A stretch of 64,000 nt of DNA from assembly GCF_000332075.2 (NCBI RefSeq), contig NZ_ALVU02000001.1, forward strand, positions 1,941,193 through 2,005,192, read 5' to 3'. Below are positions 54,062-63,210 of this stretch, one piece after another. The notes beneath the pieces were generated by a model, which did not search any database, was not told where the DNA came from, and was given only the letters and a program-made list of their open reading frames with translations. Position numbers and translations under genes: made by a program. The DNA is from Synechocystis sp. PCC 7509 (GTDB lineage: Bacteria > Cyanobacteriota > Cyanobacteriia > Cyanobacteriales > Chroococcidiopsidaceae). Each line of letters begins with the position of its first letter. Within the stretch, counting starts at the first letter, position 1.

Positions 54062-56153
54062 CCAAGTTTAATAACGGCCCTAATTGCTCTTGTCCGTTTA
54101 CAGCTAATTCGCTGTGACACAAGTAAACTCGCTCCTCCACGCGCCCTAATAAATCGCGGATAATTCTTTGCAAACGCTCATCGTCAGCCTGTTTTGCTTC
54201 CTCTGCTGTCCAAGGACGGGCAAACCGATGTTGTAAAAATAAATTAGCACCAAATAAAGTCGCCGCTCCACCACTCAACCATAAAGGCGAACCCGCATCT
54301 AACCAAAATTGCCAACGATGACACTGACGACTAGAACGATATTGAAAGATAGTTGCTAAAGTAATTGCGCGACTTGCTGCACCAATCGGACGCACGGGGT
54401 AAGGATTGGCGGTAATAGTTCCCCGCCGGAGCAAGCTAATAAATTGAGCTATGGTGGCATTTGCCGGCGCGTCCCCCGCGTCAATTTGCCTCAACCTCAT
54501 GTCAACTTCCCAATAGTGTTGCGCCGTCTCTAATAGTTCTCTAAGCGCTGCTACCAGATCGTAAGGAAGATTGCTACCCAGCCATAAAAAGTCTTGAATT
54601 GCTCTATCTAATAAAGAAATTGGACTAGGCAAAAGCCGCAGTTCGTACTGAGAGCGTTGTTTTTCTATCCACTCCAATAGCTGCTCGTAGGCATTAGTTG
54701 CAGTGTAGCCCAATCTATCCCAGCGATCGTAGGCTGAATGAGGCAGCAAGTTAGGGCGATCGGGGTGGGGTTCAAAACAGGCATCGGCAATTAACCCAGC
54801 CCTTACAGGGTCTATTTTGTAGGTGTTTTGAATGGTTAAATCGGGACTAAGAACAACTAACATTTCGGCGATCGCATCTCTATCTACCAATCGCCCTAAA
54901 CCTGGATAGATTAAGGTTAGTAAGGTTAATAAGCCGCGAATTGCTGGGTAACTGTTTAAAGGACGCTGATCGTTAGTGGGTGCTACCGCAATGCCTTTTT
55001 TGCGCAGAATTTCAACTAAACTATAACGGGCGATCGCATCCAATCCAGGAGCAATTATTGCTATTTCTTGCGGCTGTACTGCTCCCGATTCTAAGGCAAG
55101 AGCGACTTTTTCTCCCGTTTCTCTAAGCAATTCGGCGCGGGAAGTAGTCGCAATGGTTTGTACTGTACTAGGTACGCTAACAAGCGTTAGTGGTTGGCTA
55201 ACTGATTGCGTCATCATTGCTGCAACTTCTGTTAGAGTCTTCACTGGTGTTGTGGTTAAGGTTTCTATTTTTTTGCAACGCGAAGCTAAACCCACCAAAT
55301 ACTCTGGATCTGAACCTAAACCTAACCTAATTGCCCCGTCAGGATTATAGCTAAAAGCGCCTACAACTCCTCGATCTAGCAAAAAGTCAAATAAATGCCG
55401 CGCAACTCCTGGATAATCATCAACATCATCGGCTAATACATAGCGATAGCGCCGTAATAAGTGCTGTTGGTAATTTGGATCGGGCAATAAGTGTTGGTAA
55501 TACAATTCTGTAATTATGCCGTAGGTTAATAAACCCCTTTCCCAGCACCAACTACGCCAATTTAGCAAGAATTGAACATAGTCTATTTTTACATCTTCAT
55601 CTTCTAAACCTTGGGCTAAAACTGTACCAATTTCTTCCGTTGGCGTACCGCTATAAGCTGCTAATTGCAGTAAGTCCAGAATCCGCCGCACCAATCGATA
55701 CTCGTTTACTCCCGCCGCGCTGATAATTTCTGCTGATAATTTCCATAGTCTAGTTGCTAATTCTTGCTCGGTTTCTGGGCGCAGCCTTACGGGAAATTGC
55801 GCTTTAAGATTCAACAACCCAATTAGCAAGGGCCAATATAAAATTACCTCATCTTGAAAAAATCCCAATGGTGTCTTGGCGCGAATAGGATACTTACCTC
55901 CAGTAGCGGCGACAATACGCTCTACTAAATCCTGTCGATTGTCGTTATTTGCCGCAAAAACTAATACGGTGGATGTTTGTTGCGGGTTTAACTTTGAAGG
56001 AATTTTTAGCTCTTTTGGCTTCTGTCTGCGGTTAGAACCTTGATGAGATTTTTCGCCATCCGCCTCCATCCATAGACAGAATTGCTCCACTAAGCGCGTA
56101 GTTTTACCTGTATTACTCGAACCTGCTACCCAAACAGAATCTAATCGTACCAA
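53994..56153 (-). CDS. Superfamily I helicase-like ATP-binding protein
   Basis: 719 residues. Walker A is AGSSNTGKTTRLVEQFC (about 9-25). RRYRYVLADDVDDYPGVARH (about 235-255) fits a UvrD-type motif II (DEVQD), here DDVDD. Later segments (IAIIAPGLDAIARYSLVEIL, RGLLTLLTLIYPG) fit helicase domain 2A. It lacks the clear C-terminal nuclease or motif VI of UvrD/PcrA. The closest picture is the AddB/RecC-like group of SF1 proteins. Probably in DNA repair, but with no partner gene adjacent. The last bases overlap the decayed kinase on the other strand. Confidence 0.65.
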   Translation of the reverse strand: MVRLDSVWVAGSSNTGKTTRLVEQFCLWMEADGEKSHQGSNRRQKPKELKIPSKLNPQQTSTVLVFAANNDNRQDLVERIVAATGGKYPIRAKTPLGFFQDEVILYWPLLIGLLNLKAQFPVRLRPETEQELATRLWKLSAEIISAAGVNEYRLVRRILDLLQLAAYSGTPTEEIGTVLAQGLEDEDVKIDYVQFLLNWRSWCWERGLLTYGIITELYYQHLLPDPNYQQHLLRRYRYVLADDVDDYPGVARHLFDFLLDRGVVGAFSYNPDGAIRLGLGSDPEYLVGLASRCKKIETLTTTPVKTLTEVAAMMTQSVSQPLTLVSVPSTVQTIATTSRAELLRETGEKVALALESGAVQPQEIAIIAPGLDAIARYSLVEILRKKGIAVAPTNDQRPLNSYPAIRGLLTLLTLIYPGLGRLVDRDAIAEMLVVLSPDLTIQNTYKIDPVRAGLIADACFEPHPDRPNLLPHSAYDRWDRLGYTATNAYEQLLEWIEKQRSQYELRLLPSPISLLDRAIQDFLWLGSNLPYDLVAALRELLETAQHYWEVDMRLRQIDAGDAPANATIAQFISLLRRGTITANPYPVRPIGAASRAITLATIFQYRSSRQCHRWQFWLDAGSPLWLSGGAATLFGANLFLQHRFARPWTAEEAKQADDERLQRIIRDLLGRVEERVYLCHSELAVNGQEQLGPLLNLVNASLPIVSEALTNPESLELTK

Positions 56154-56238
56154 TTCTTACCTCGTAGATTTGCTAAGATCCCTCGTACATTAATGTAATC
56201 CTAAAAATTGCCCAAATAAGGCTGGATAATTTTCTGCG

Positions 56239-57582
56239 ATGAAAAAGTCTAGTTTGCTTTCCCATATATCTACCTACTTGCACGCTGCTTATCAACGTTA
56301 CTTACAGACTACCGAGCGCAGTCTTAACAGAGCTTATGAAGCTGCTTGCTTGATTAAAGCTATAGAAGACGAGTATTTTGACGGCGAGCCAATCCCCGCT
56401 CAACACGACTTGTATGGCAGCAGTGTAATGAACTATCTCCACTCTGAACTTAACGAGTTTTTAAAAACTGTTCGCATGAGTCTAACAGAATTTAATGTTA
56501 GCCGTTCGTGGTTTAGTAATTTTAGCCAAAAAACCCTAAAATTAGCAAAAAACAATGGTGTGGTTGCAGTCAATAATACTTTTGACATCCCATCTAAAAA
56601 CTATGCTAACGATGTGTTGGAAAAGCTAAAATTTATTGACCAAATAGTAGGAAAATATTTAGAAGATGAGGTTAAACAACCTATAAATGTCCCTCCTCAG
56701 CTTACGAGAATCGAACGAGTCAGCCCTAACAAAATTGCCCAAAAATTACCATTTGTTAAGTTAAATAAGCCCCCAGAAAGCAAGGCGGAAGAAATGAGTG
56801 TTTTGCCCCGCTCTATCTTAAGCACTCTCAACCGCCTAAAAGTTGAATTAGATCCAAAATCTGAAGATGAAGTTGTCCAAAAATTTCGCTATTCACAAAA
56901 AAGAACTTTTGTATCTATAAGATTAGTTTTACTATTAGTAATAGTTCCTTTCTTAACCTTCCAATTATCAAAACATATAATTGTGAGTCCTATAGTTGCA
57001 CAGATAAGAAATAGCTCCCAGTCGGAGATATTTATTAATTATGAGATGGAAGAAAGAGCTTTAGAAGAAATGCACAAGTTTGAGGAAAAGCTCAAATTTG
57101 AACAACTATTAACTGGTACAGCCGAAGTTTCGCCGCTAGTTTTAGAAGAAAAAATCAAAACAAAAGTAGGTGAGATTGCCCAAATGTACCGCCACGAAAG
57201 CACCGATGCCATAGAAAATGTGTTTGCAGATTTGTGTGCTTTAGGAGCTTTTACTTGGCTAATTATTGCCAGTAAACGCGAGATTGCAATTCTTAAAGAT
57301 TTTATCGATCAAGTAGTATATGGCTTAAGCGATAGTGCTAAAGCATTTATTATTATTTTATTTACGGATATGTTTGTTGGTTTCCATTCACCTCACGGCT
57401 GGGAAGTAATTTTATCCGGGGTTTCTCATCATTTAGGGCTACCAGAAAATCATGGTTTTATCTTTTTATTTATTGCTACCTTTCCGGTAATTTTGGACAC
57501 TATATTTAAGTATTGGATCTTCCGATATTTAAACAGAATTTCTCCTTCCGCCGTCGCCACTTATCGCAATATGAACGAATAG
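56239..57582 (+). CDS. pcxA: Proton extrusion protein PcxA (CemA/CotA family)
   Basis: 447 residues. A soluble N-terminal half (LNRAYEAACLIKAIEDEYFD, VMNYLHSELNEFLKTVRMSL) is followed by four transmembrane segments: FVSIRLVLLLVIVPFLTFQL (about 225-245), LGAFTWLIIASKREIAIL, SAKAFIIILFTDMFVGFHSP, and FIFLFIATFPVILDTIFKYW. GWEVILSGVSHHLGLPENHG is the best conserved block of the family. It drives light-dependent H+ extrusion across the plasma membrane and supports inorganic carbon uptake. The homologue in chloroplasts is CemA. Confidence 0.94.
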   Translation: MKKSSLLSHISTYLHAAYQRYLQTTERSLNRAYEAACLIKAIEDEYFDGEPIPAQHDLYGSSVMNYLHSELNEFLKTVRMSLTEFNVSRSWFSNFSQKTLKLAKNNGVVAVNNTFDIPSKNYANDVLEKLKFIDQIVGKYLEDEVKQPINVPPQLTRIERVSPNKIAQKLPFVKLNKPPESKAEEMSVLPRSILSTLNRLKVELDPKSEDEVVQKFRYSQKRTFVSIRLVLLLVIVPFLTFQLSKHIIVSPIVAQIRNSSQSEIFINYEMEERALEEMHKFEEKLKFEQLLTGTAEVSPLVLEEKIKTKVGEIAQMYRHESTDAIENVFADLCALGAFTWLIIASKREIAILKDFIDQVVYGLSDSAKAFIIILFTDMFVGFHSPHGWEVILSGVSHHLGLPENHGFIFLFIATFPVILDTIFKYWIFRYLNRISPSAVATYRNMNE

Positions 57583-57592
57583 ATATTTATAG

Positions 57593-58225
57593 TTATTTAA
57601 GGTGGGTTTCTAAGGCTTGTTTGCGACCGATTAGTTGCAGTAGCTTTTCGTAACGGGCGATCGCAACACTGACACTAGGCAACTGTTCAATAGGACAAGG
57701 ATAAGACCACTGTTGACCCTTACTTACACCATTTAAACGATAGCAAGAGCGGGGAGCTTCACAAATTACTTTGTCTTTTTCCAAGCTACCCGCCGCTTTT
57801 ACATACTCTAAAGAAGTTGCAGCGTCATTAATTGGGTACTCATCGTTACTTGGTGTCGAGTCACACGGGTAGGACTCTAGCCAACCATCAACAATTGGCC
57901 CTTCGCGATAAAGATTTTCAATTTGCTGAACAACTTGCTGCAACTCCTGCATTAATGTAGGCGGCAAAGATATCTCTAAACTAGGTACTTTTTCTACAGC
58001 CTTTTCTTCGCTACTAGAATTAAATGTAGGCAAAGTGGGAGCTTTACGATTGGGTTGTAGAGGTGGAATTGGCTTTGAAATATCTGGTGCAGCTTCGCAA
58101 GTCGGCTCTAAAGGGCTTGCAGTGGTATCTTGATTTGAGGTGGTTAAGGTGGGACTTTTAGAAATGTTGGGATTTTGTTCCAATTGTTGCAAAGCTGCCT
58201 TAATTTTGTTTAAATCTGCTTTCAT
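57593..58225 (-). CDS. Hypothetical protein, 210 residues
   Basis: No domain is recognised. It starts with a short helix (MKADLNKIKAALQQLEQNPN), has a low-complexity Pro/Ser/Thr middle (about 20-85) with TLPTFNSSSEEK, a coiled-coil-like helix LPPTLMQELQQVVQQIENLY, and a Cys/Pro-rich C-terminus (CEAPRSCYRLNGVSKGQQWS, YPCPIEQL). It converges on pcxA with 10 bp between the ends. Function unknown. Confidence 0.55.
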   Translation of the reverse strand: MKADLNKIKAALQQLEQNPNISKSPTLTTSNQDTTASPLEPTCEAAPDISKPIPPLQPNRKAPTLPTFNSSSEEKAVEKVPSLEISLPPTLMQELQQVVQQIENLYREGPIVDGWLESYPCDSTPSNDEYPINDAATSLEYVKAAGSLEKDKVICEAPRSCYRLNGVSKGQQWSYPCPIEQLPSVSVAIARYEKLLQLIGRKQALETHLK

Positions 58226-58397
58226 AATTTAATCTAGCGATCGCTAAAGCTGACAATTGAGCAGCTATTCATGTTAAGGTCTTGGCTGAATGTCTGCGTT
58301 TTAGTTATTCTACTGTGCGGAGTTGGTGCTAATTTTAGCTAAAATCAGCGCATAATTCAAAAATATTGGTAGATTTTGAACTGGCAATAGCAATTCT

Positions 58398-58937
58398 ATG
58401 GGCATTGTTCTAGTTACAGGGCCTGCGCGATCGGGAAAAAGTGAATGGGCGGAATCTTTAGCTCTTAACTCCAGCAATTGTGTTATCTATATCGCCACAG
58501 CTTTAGTTGATCCGTGCGATCGCGAATGGGTAGAGCGCCTTAGCAAACACCGTCACCGTCGCCCGGAACATTGGTTAACGTGGGAAGCCGAAGGATTGCA
58601 ACTAATCGATGCGATCGCCCGTTCCCCCGCTTCTAGCTGCCTATTAATTGATTCTATGGGTACGTGGGTAGCTTCTTTGTTAGAAAAAGACGCTGTTCAA
58701 TGGGAGAAAATTGTGCAAAAGCTACTTATCACTTTGCAGCAATGTCCGCAAGAAATAATTATTGTCGCTGAAGAAACAGGTTGGGGTGTAGTCCCAGCTT
58801 ATCCTAGCGGCAGAATATTTCGCGATCGCCTAGGTAATTTAGTCAGGCGCACAGGCTCAGTTTCTGAAGTTGTTTACTTAGTCACGGGCGGCTATGCACT
58901 CAATCTCACGCTGCTTGGTTCTCCTCTGCCAAAGTAG
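58398..58937 (+). CDS. cobU: Adenosylcobinamide kinase / adenosylcobinamide-phosphate guanylyltransferase
   Basis: 179 residues. N-terminal P-loop VTGPARSGKSEWAE (about 5-18), the RHRRPEHWLTWE segment with the His that is guanylylated in CobU, and IIVAEETGWGVVPAYPSGRI, which with RDRLGNLVRRTGSVS is highly typical. CobU phosphorylates adenosylcobinamide and joins GMP to it in the last steps of cobalamin (or pseudocobalamin) assembly. Complete length. The convergent gene beyond it codes for a corrinoid-binding protein. Confidence 0.93.
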   Translation: MGIVLVTGPARSGKSEWAESLALNSSNCVIYIATALVDPCDREWVERLSKHRHRRPEHWLTWEAEGLQLIDAIARSPASSCLLIDSMGTWVASLLEKDAVQWEKIVQKLLITLQQCPQEIIIVAEETGWGVVPAYPSGRIFRDRLGNLVRRTGSVSEVVYLVTGGYALNLTLLGSPLPK

Positions 58938-58947
58938 TCCCCTGTCG

Positions 58948-59874
58948 CTACATTACATCCCATCCTGAACTTTTATAACCATATTCAAAAATTTCTGGGT
59001 GTAAAATTTCTGCCAAAATTTCCACCGAATCTACTAATCTTGGCCCAGGACGGTTAAAGTAAGCATTACCATCAGTAACGTACACTCTCCCACTTTGTAC
59101 CGCATGAAGATTTTGCCATTCGGGGCGATTTTTTAATAGCATCGCTTCTGCTCTAGTCCGCTCTAAATCAAACCCACAAGGCATAAATATAAATACATCT
59201 GGATTTGTTGCGACCAAAGTTTCCCACGTTACCTGGGGTGCATTTTTACCAGCAACACTAAATAAACATTGTCCTCCAGCAAACGTTACTAATTCAGGAA
59301 CCCAGTTAGCCGCAATCATTAGCGGATCTATCCACTCAATACAAGCAACCGTGGGACGCTCCATTATTGAAAGTTGTTGCGTTTTTTGAGTGCAAATATT
59401 TACGCGGGCTTCCAAGTCTTCTACCAATCGCCGAGATTCAACTCCTAATTCATCTGCTACTCGCTCAATATCAGCCCAAAGATCGGTAATTATATTTGGT
59501 TGCAAAGAAATAACTTTCGGGTGATTGGCTGTTAAATTTGCCACAGCTTTTTCTACTTCTGCTAGGCTAACAGCACATACGTCGCATTGGTCTTGAGTTA
59601 TTATGTGAGTTGGTTGCAATTGTTGCAACACGTCCATATTTATTTGATAAATGCTCAGAGCAGATTGCACGATATTTGTAACGTCTTCGTGAATTTTACC
59701 ACTAGGTTTTTTTGAGTCCAAACGTGCTTTGGTACACACTGGTCGATTTTGAATTTCTGTAGGATAGTCACATTCGTGACTGCGTCCAACAATTGCCTCG
59801 GTTAATCCCAGTGCTGCCACAATCTCCGTAGCGCTGGGAAGTAGAGAAACAATTTTTAGGTGTTGGTTATGCAT
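58948..59874 (-). CDS. BtuF-like cobalamin-binding (periplasmic-binding-fold) protein
   Basis: 308 residues. LKIVSLLPSATEIVAALGLT and VGRSHECDYPTEI at the start, THIITQDQCDVCAVS in the middle and PRLVDSVEILAEILHPEIF at the end match the class III periplasmic-binding-protein fold of BtuF/FhuD type. A normal signal peptide is missing: the protein begins with MHNQHLKIV, so it may stay in the cytosol. No BtuC or BtuD genes are adjacent. Corrinoid binding is inferred from the family, and the nearby cobU agrees with it. Confidence 0.75.
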   Translation of the reverse strand: MHNQHLKIVSLLPSATEIVAALGLTEAIVGRSHECDYPTEIQNRPVCTKARLDSKKPSGKIHEDVTNIVQSALSIYQINMDVLQQLQPTHIITQDQCDVCAVSLAEVEKAVANLTANHPKVISLQPNIITDLWADIERVADELGVESRRLVEDLEARVNICTQKTQQLSIMERPTVACIEWIDPLMIAANWVPELVTFAGGQCLFSVAGKNAPQVTWETLVATNPDVFIFMPCGFDLERTRAEAMLLKNRPEWQNLHAVQSGRVYVTDGNAYFNRPGPRLVDSVEILAEILHPEIFEYGYKSSGWDVM

Positions 59875-60390
59875 ATTTTTTACCTTTTTCTTAGAAAACT
59901 TGCTTGAGCTTGCCTAATTAGTTTTTGTGATAGGATTAAATGTTAATTATCATATTAGTGAGTTTTTTAAATAATATTAATCACTCTTTAGTATTAACTT
60001 ATCTATTTAGTTTGCTTTGTTTTTATTCTAAATAATTTTTCATAACTTTAAGAAAAATACATTATTGCTAATAAAATAATGCGATTTAGTAGACTGTTTT
60101 AGCAGACCAAAGTTTAGTAACTTCAAATAAAATATATCTATTGAAGAAAAGTTACTTAAGCATTGTTATTTTTAGTCAAGAGAATATAAAATTTTTGTTA
60201 TAAATTTGATGTTTAATTAAAAAATACAGTAAAAGCTTAATAATAAAAAAGAGCCAAGAAGCTAGTTTTAGCTAAATTTCAAAAAACTTGAGCTAGATAA
60301 TTTAAGGCTAATCTAAAAATATTGTGAAAACTAGCAAGTATATTGAACTCCAGCGCGAACTTTATTTAACAAAGGTGAAAGGTATAGAAA
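59875..60390. other. 516-bp AT-rich divergent intergenic region
   Basis: Separates the BtuF-like gene from the sensor kinase. Very AT-rich with long A/T tracts. No gene, RNA or clear cobalamin riboswitch is visible. It must hold the promoters of both genes. Confidence 0.5.
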
Positions 60391-63210
60391 GTGACAATAC
60401 AAGACATCGCCCTTCAACCGCAAATAGAAGAAAAGCTCAAGCTATACAAACAAATTATTACCAATGACGACGATGGAATTGCGATCGTCGATCCACAAGG
60501 GTATTACTTAGAACAAAATCCGGCTCATCGCTTACTGTTGGGTTATTCTGACGAAGAACTTAAAGGTAAAAACCCCATAATTCATTTAGGAGAAGTAGAG
60601 TTTACGCTGATAATGGCGGCGCTAGAAAAAGGCGATACCTATCGAGCCGAAACCTGTAGTATTGCCAAAAATGGGCTATTAGTAGACATTGATTTATCAG
60701 TTTTTTCCGTGCGTGATAGTACAAATCAACTATTGTGTCACGTAATAATTGTCAGAGATATAAGCGATCGCAAGCGCCCTGAAGCAATCCAGAGAAGTTG
60801 CGATCGCTTATTAGGGGGAGTAGCCGCAGCAACCAATCATTTACTGACGATTGCAGATTTTCCGACAGCTATTAACCAAGCTTTGGCAACTTTGGGTAAA
60901 GCTTGCGGTATCGATCGCGTGTATATTTTTGAGAGTGATGGCGATCGCCTTTCTAACCAAAACTCAATTAACCGAAGTTTTGAGTGGTGTCAGTTTTCGG
61001 TGGAATCGCAAATTAATCACATTGAAAGTAAAAACTTACCCCACGCCAGCTTATTTCCCCAGTGGTATGAAACTCTAGCAAGCGGTAAGCCGATTAATAG
61101 CTTAGTTCAAAACTTTTCGCCCTGCGTAAGCGAAATATTAGCAACACAAAATATTGTTTCTATACTACTAATCCCAATTTTGATTGCCGATGAATTGTGG
61201 GGATTTATTGGGTTTGACGACTGTCATAGAGAAAGATTGTGGACAGCAAACGAACAATCAATATTATCTACAGCCGCAGCTAGTATTGGCAATGTAATTG
61301 TTCGCCAACGGGCAATAGACGCATTACATCAAAGCGAACAAAATTATCGCTCCTTAGTAGATAACCTCAAAGAAGTAATTTTTACTACAGACGTAGCAGG
61401 TTGTTGGACATTTTTAAATCCAGCTTGGACAGCAATTACAGGTTTTGGAGTAGAAGAAAGTATTGGCAAAAACTTTGTTAGCTACGTTTATCCTAGCGAT
61501 CGCCAAATTAGTTTAAATTTAATTAATTCGTTAATTGAACTCCAACAAAGTCATTGCCGTTGTCAACTTCGTTATTTAACTATTGATAGCAGTTATTGTT
61601 GGGTAGAAATTTATGCCCGCTCCATAATTGATATGGAAGGTAACATTATTGGGATCACAGGTACGCTGAATAATATTACCGAGCAAACATCCGCAGAAGT
61701 TGCTTTAAGCAAAAGTGAAGCAAAAAATCGCGCTTTATTAGATGCAATTCCTGACGTAATATTTAGGTTTAGCAGTGACGGTACGATAATAGATTTTAAA
61801 GCATCTAAAGATATGAATTTATATGCCCAAACTGGTGAATTTATCGGCAAGAATATTCGGTCAGTATTGCCTATACAATTAGCTCAAGAAACCATATTTT
61901 GTATAGAAACAGCTATCATTACCGGAGAAATCCAAGCGATTGAGTATCAATTACTAATTAAGGGTAAAACGTGCGATTATGAAGCCCGGATTGTTGCTAT
62001 TGGCGATGAAGAAGTTATTAGCATTGTCCGAGATATTACCGACCGCAAACAAATAGAAAGCGCCTTGCTAGAAAGTAAAGAAGCAGCCGTTGCCGGAAGT
62101 CGTGCAAAAAGCGAATTTTTAGCAACGATGAGTCACGAATTGCGGACACCCCTCAATGCTATTTTGGGATTATCGCAACTACTACAGCAAGAAATTTTTG
62201 GGAAAGTCAATCCCAAACAAAAAGAATATATAGACTGTATACATAGCAGTGGCGAACACCTTTTAGCCTTAATTAATGATATCCTCGATTTATCTAAAGT
62301 AGAAGCAGGGAGAGAAGAATTAGCGCACCTACCATTAGATATTAAAGAGTTGAGTGAGGCTTGTTTGTCCTTAATTCGCGATCGCGCCACAGCTAAAGAA
62401 CTACAAATAATTTATCAAATCGATCCCCAAATATCAAATTGGGTTGGTGACGAGCGGCGCATCAAACAAATGTTGCTAAATCTACTGTCTAATGCCGTTA
62501 AATTTACATCTATAGGTACAGTATCTCTACGAGTACAAAAAGTCCGCTCAGGTATAACTTTTACGATCGCAGATACAGGGATTGGAATTGATGAAGCCCA
62601 ACTCAAGTTTTTGTTTGAACCATTTAAACAACTCGACAGCCGTTTGAATCGACAGTACGAAGGGACAGGTTTAGGGTTAGCATTGACCCGCAAATTAGCC
62701 CAGTTGCACGGTGGTGATGTAAAGGTACAGTCAACTTTAGGAAAAGGTAGTCAATTCACCTTATTTTTGCCGAATAAAGTTACAGATTCAGTATTACTTG
62801 TCAACGATTTATTTAAAGAACAACAGCAACCTCTAGTCCAAGAACCCAAGCGGATTTTAATTGTAGAAGACGACGAATGTACCGCAATGTTGCTGCAAGA
62901 TTATCTGGAAGCAATTGGTTATGAAGTTGAGTACACCGCAGAAACCGCCAACTTTTTAGAGCGAGTTCAACACTTTCAACCTCATTTAATATTATTAGAT
63001 GTCCAACTACGAGATGATGTGACAGGATTAGAATTGCTTAGTTATTTACGGAGTTCTTCAGCTTTGCAAGCAATACCTGTCGTAATGGTAACTGCAATGG
63101 CGATGGTAGGCGATCGCGATTTGTGTTTAGAAGCGGGCGCAAATGACTATCTTAGTAAGCCTTTTGGCATTCCTCAACTAGAATCTATTTTAATGCGCTA
63201 CCTAAATTAG
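60391..63210 (+). CDS. Hybrid sensor histidine kinase with PAS and GAF domains and a C-terminal receiver
   Basis: GTG start at 60391, preceded by GAAAGG; 939 residues. Domains in order: PAS at about 15-130 (IVDPQGYYLEQNPAHRLLLG, VIIVRDISDRK), GAF-like at about 155-305, PAS at about 315-425 (FTTDVAGCWTFLNPAWTAIT), PAS at about 440-555, HisKA with the phospho-accepting His at residue 582 (ATMSHELRTPLN), HATPase at about 690-800 (NLLSNAVKF, DTGIGI, GTGLGL), then a receiver with phospho-Asp at residue 870 (LILLDVQLRD) and Lys in YLSKPF. No transmembrane segment, so it is a cytosolic sensor. No DNA-binding output domain; the target is unknown. Its end overlaps the convergent TPR gene by 26 bp. Confidence 0.92.
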   Translation: MTIQDIALQPQIEEKLKLYKQIITNDDDGIAIVDPQGYYLEQNPAHRLLLGYSDEELKGKNPIIHLGEVEFTLIMAALEKGDTYRAETCSIAKNGLLVDIDLSVFSVRDSTNQLLCHVIIVRDISDRKRPEAIQRSCDRLLGGVAAATNHLLTIADFPTAINQALATLGKACGIDRVYIFESDGDRLSNQNSINRSFEWCQFSVESQINHIESKNLPHASLFPQWYETLASGKPINSLVQNFSPCVSEILATQNIVSILLIPILIADELWGFIGFDDCHRERLWTANEQSILSTAAASIGNVIVRQRAIDALHQSEQNYRSLVDNLKEVIFTTDVAGCWTFLNPAWTAITGFGVEESIGKNFVSYVYPSDRQISLNLINSLIELQQSHCRCQLRYLTIDSSYCWVEIYARSIIDMEGNIIGITGTLNNITEQTSAEVALSKSEAKNRALLDAIPDVIFRFSSDGTIIDFKASKDMNLYAQTGEFIGKNIRSVLPIQLAQETIFCIETAIITGEIQAIEYQLLIKGKTCDYEARIVAIGDEEVISIVRDITDRKQIESALLESKEAAVAGSRAKSEFLATMSHELRTPLNAILGLSQLLQQEIFGKVNPKQKEYIDCIHSSGEHLLALINDILDLSKVEAGREELAHLPLDIKELSEACLSLIRDRATAKELQIIYQIDPQISNWVGDERRIKQMLLNLLSNAVKFTSIGTVSLRVQKVRSGITFTIADTGIGIDEAQLKFLFEPFKQLDSRLNRQYEGTGLGLALTRKLAQLHGGDVKVQSTLGKGSQFTLFLPNKVTDSVLLVNDLFKEQQQPLVQEPKRILIVEDDECTAMLLQDYLEAIGYEVEYTAETANFLERVQHFQPHLILLDVQLRDDVTGLELLSYLRSSSALQAIPVVMVTAMAMVGDRDLCLEAGANDYLSKPFGIPQLESILMRYLN

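Noticed and set aside
59875-60390. Cobalamin riboswitch near the BtuF-like gene
   Set aside because: The region is very AT-rich and no B12-box-like GCCACTG sequence was seen upstream of either gene.
60391-63210. Two-component system with an adjacent response regulator
   Set aside because: The neighbouring genes are a BtuF-like protein and a TPR protein; the receiver is within the kinase itself and the partner is unknown.
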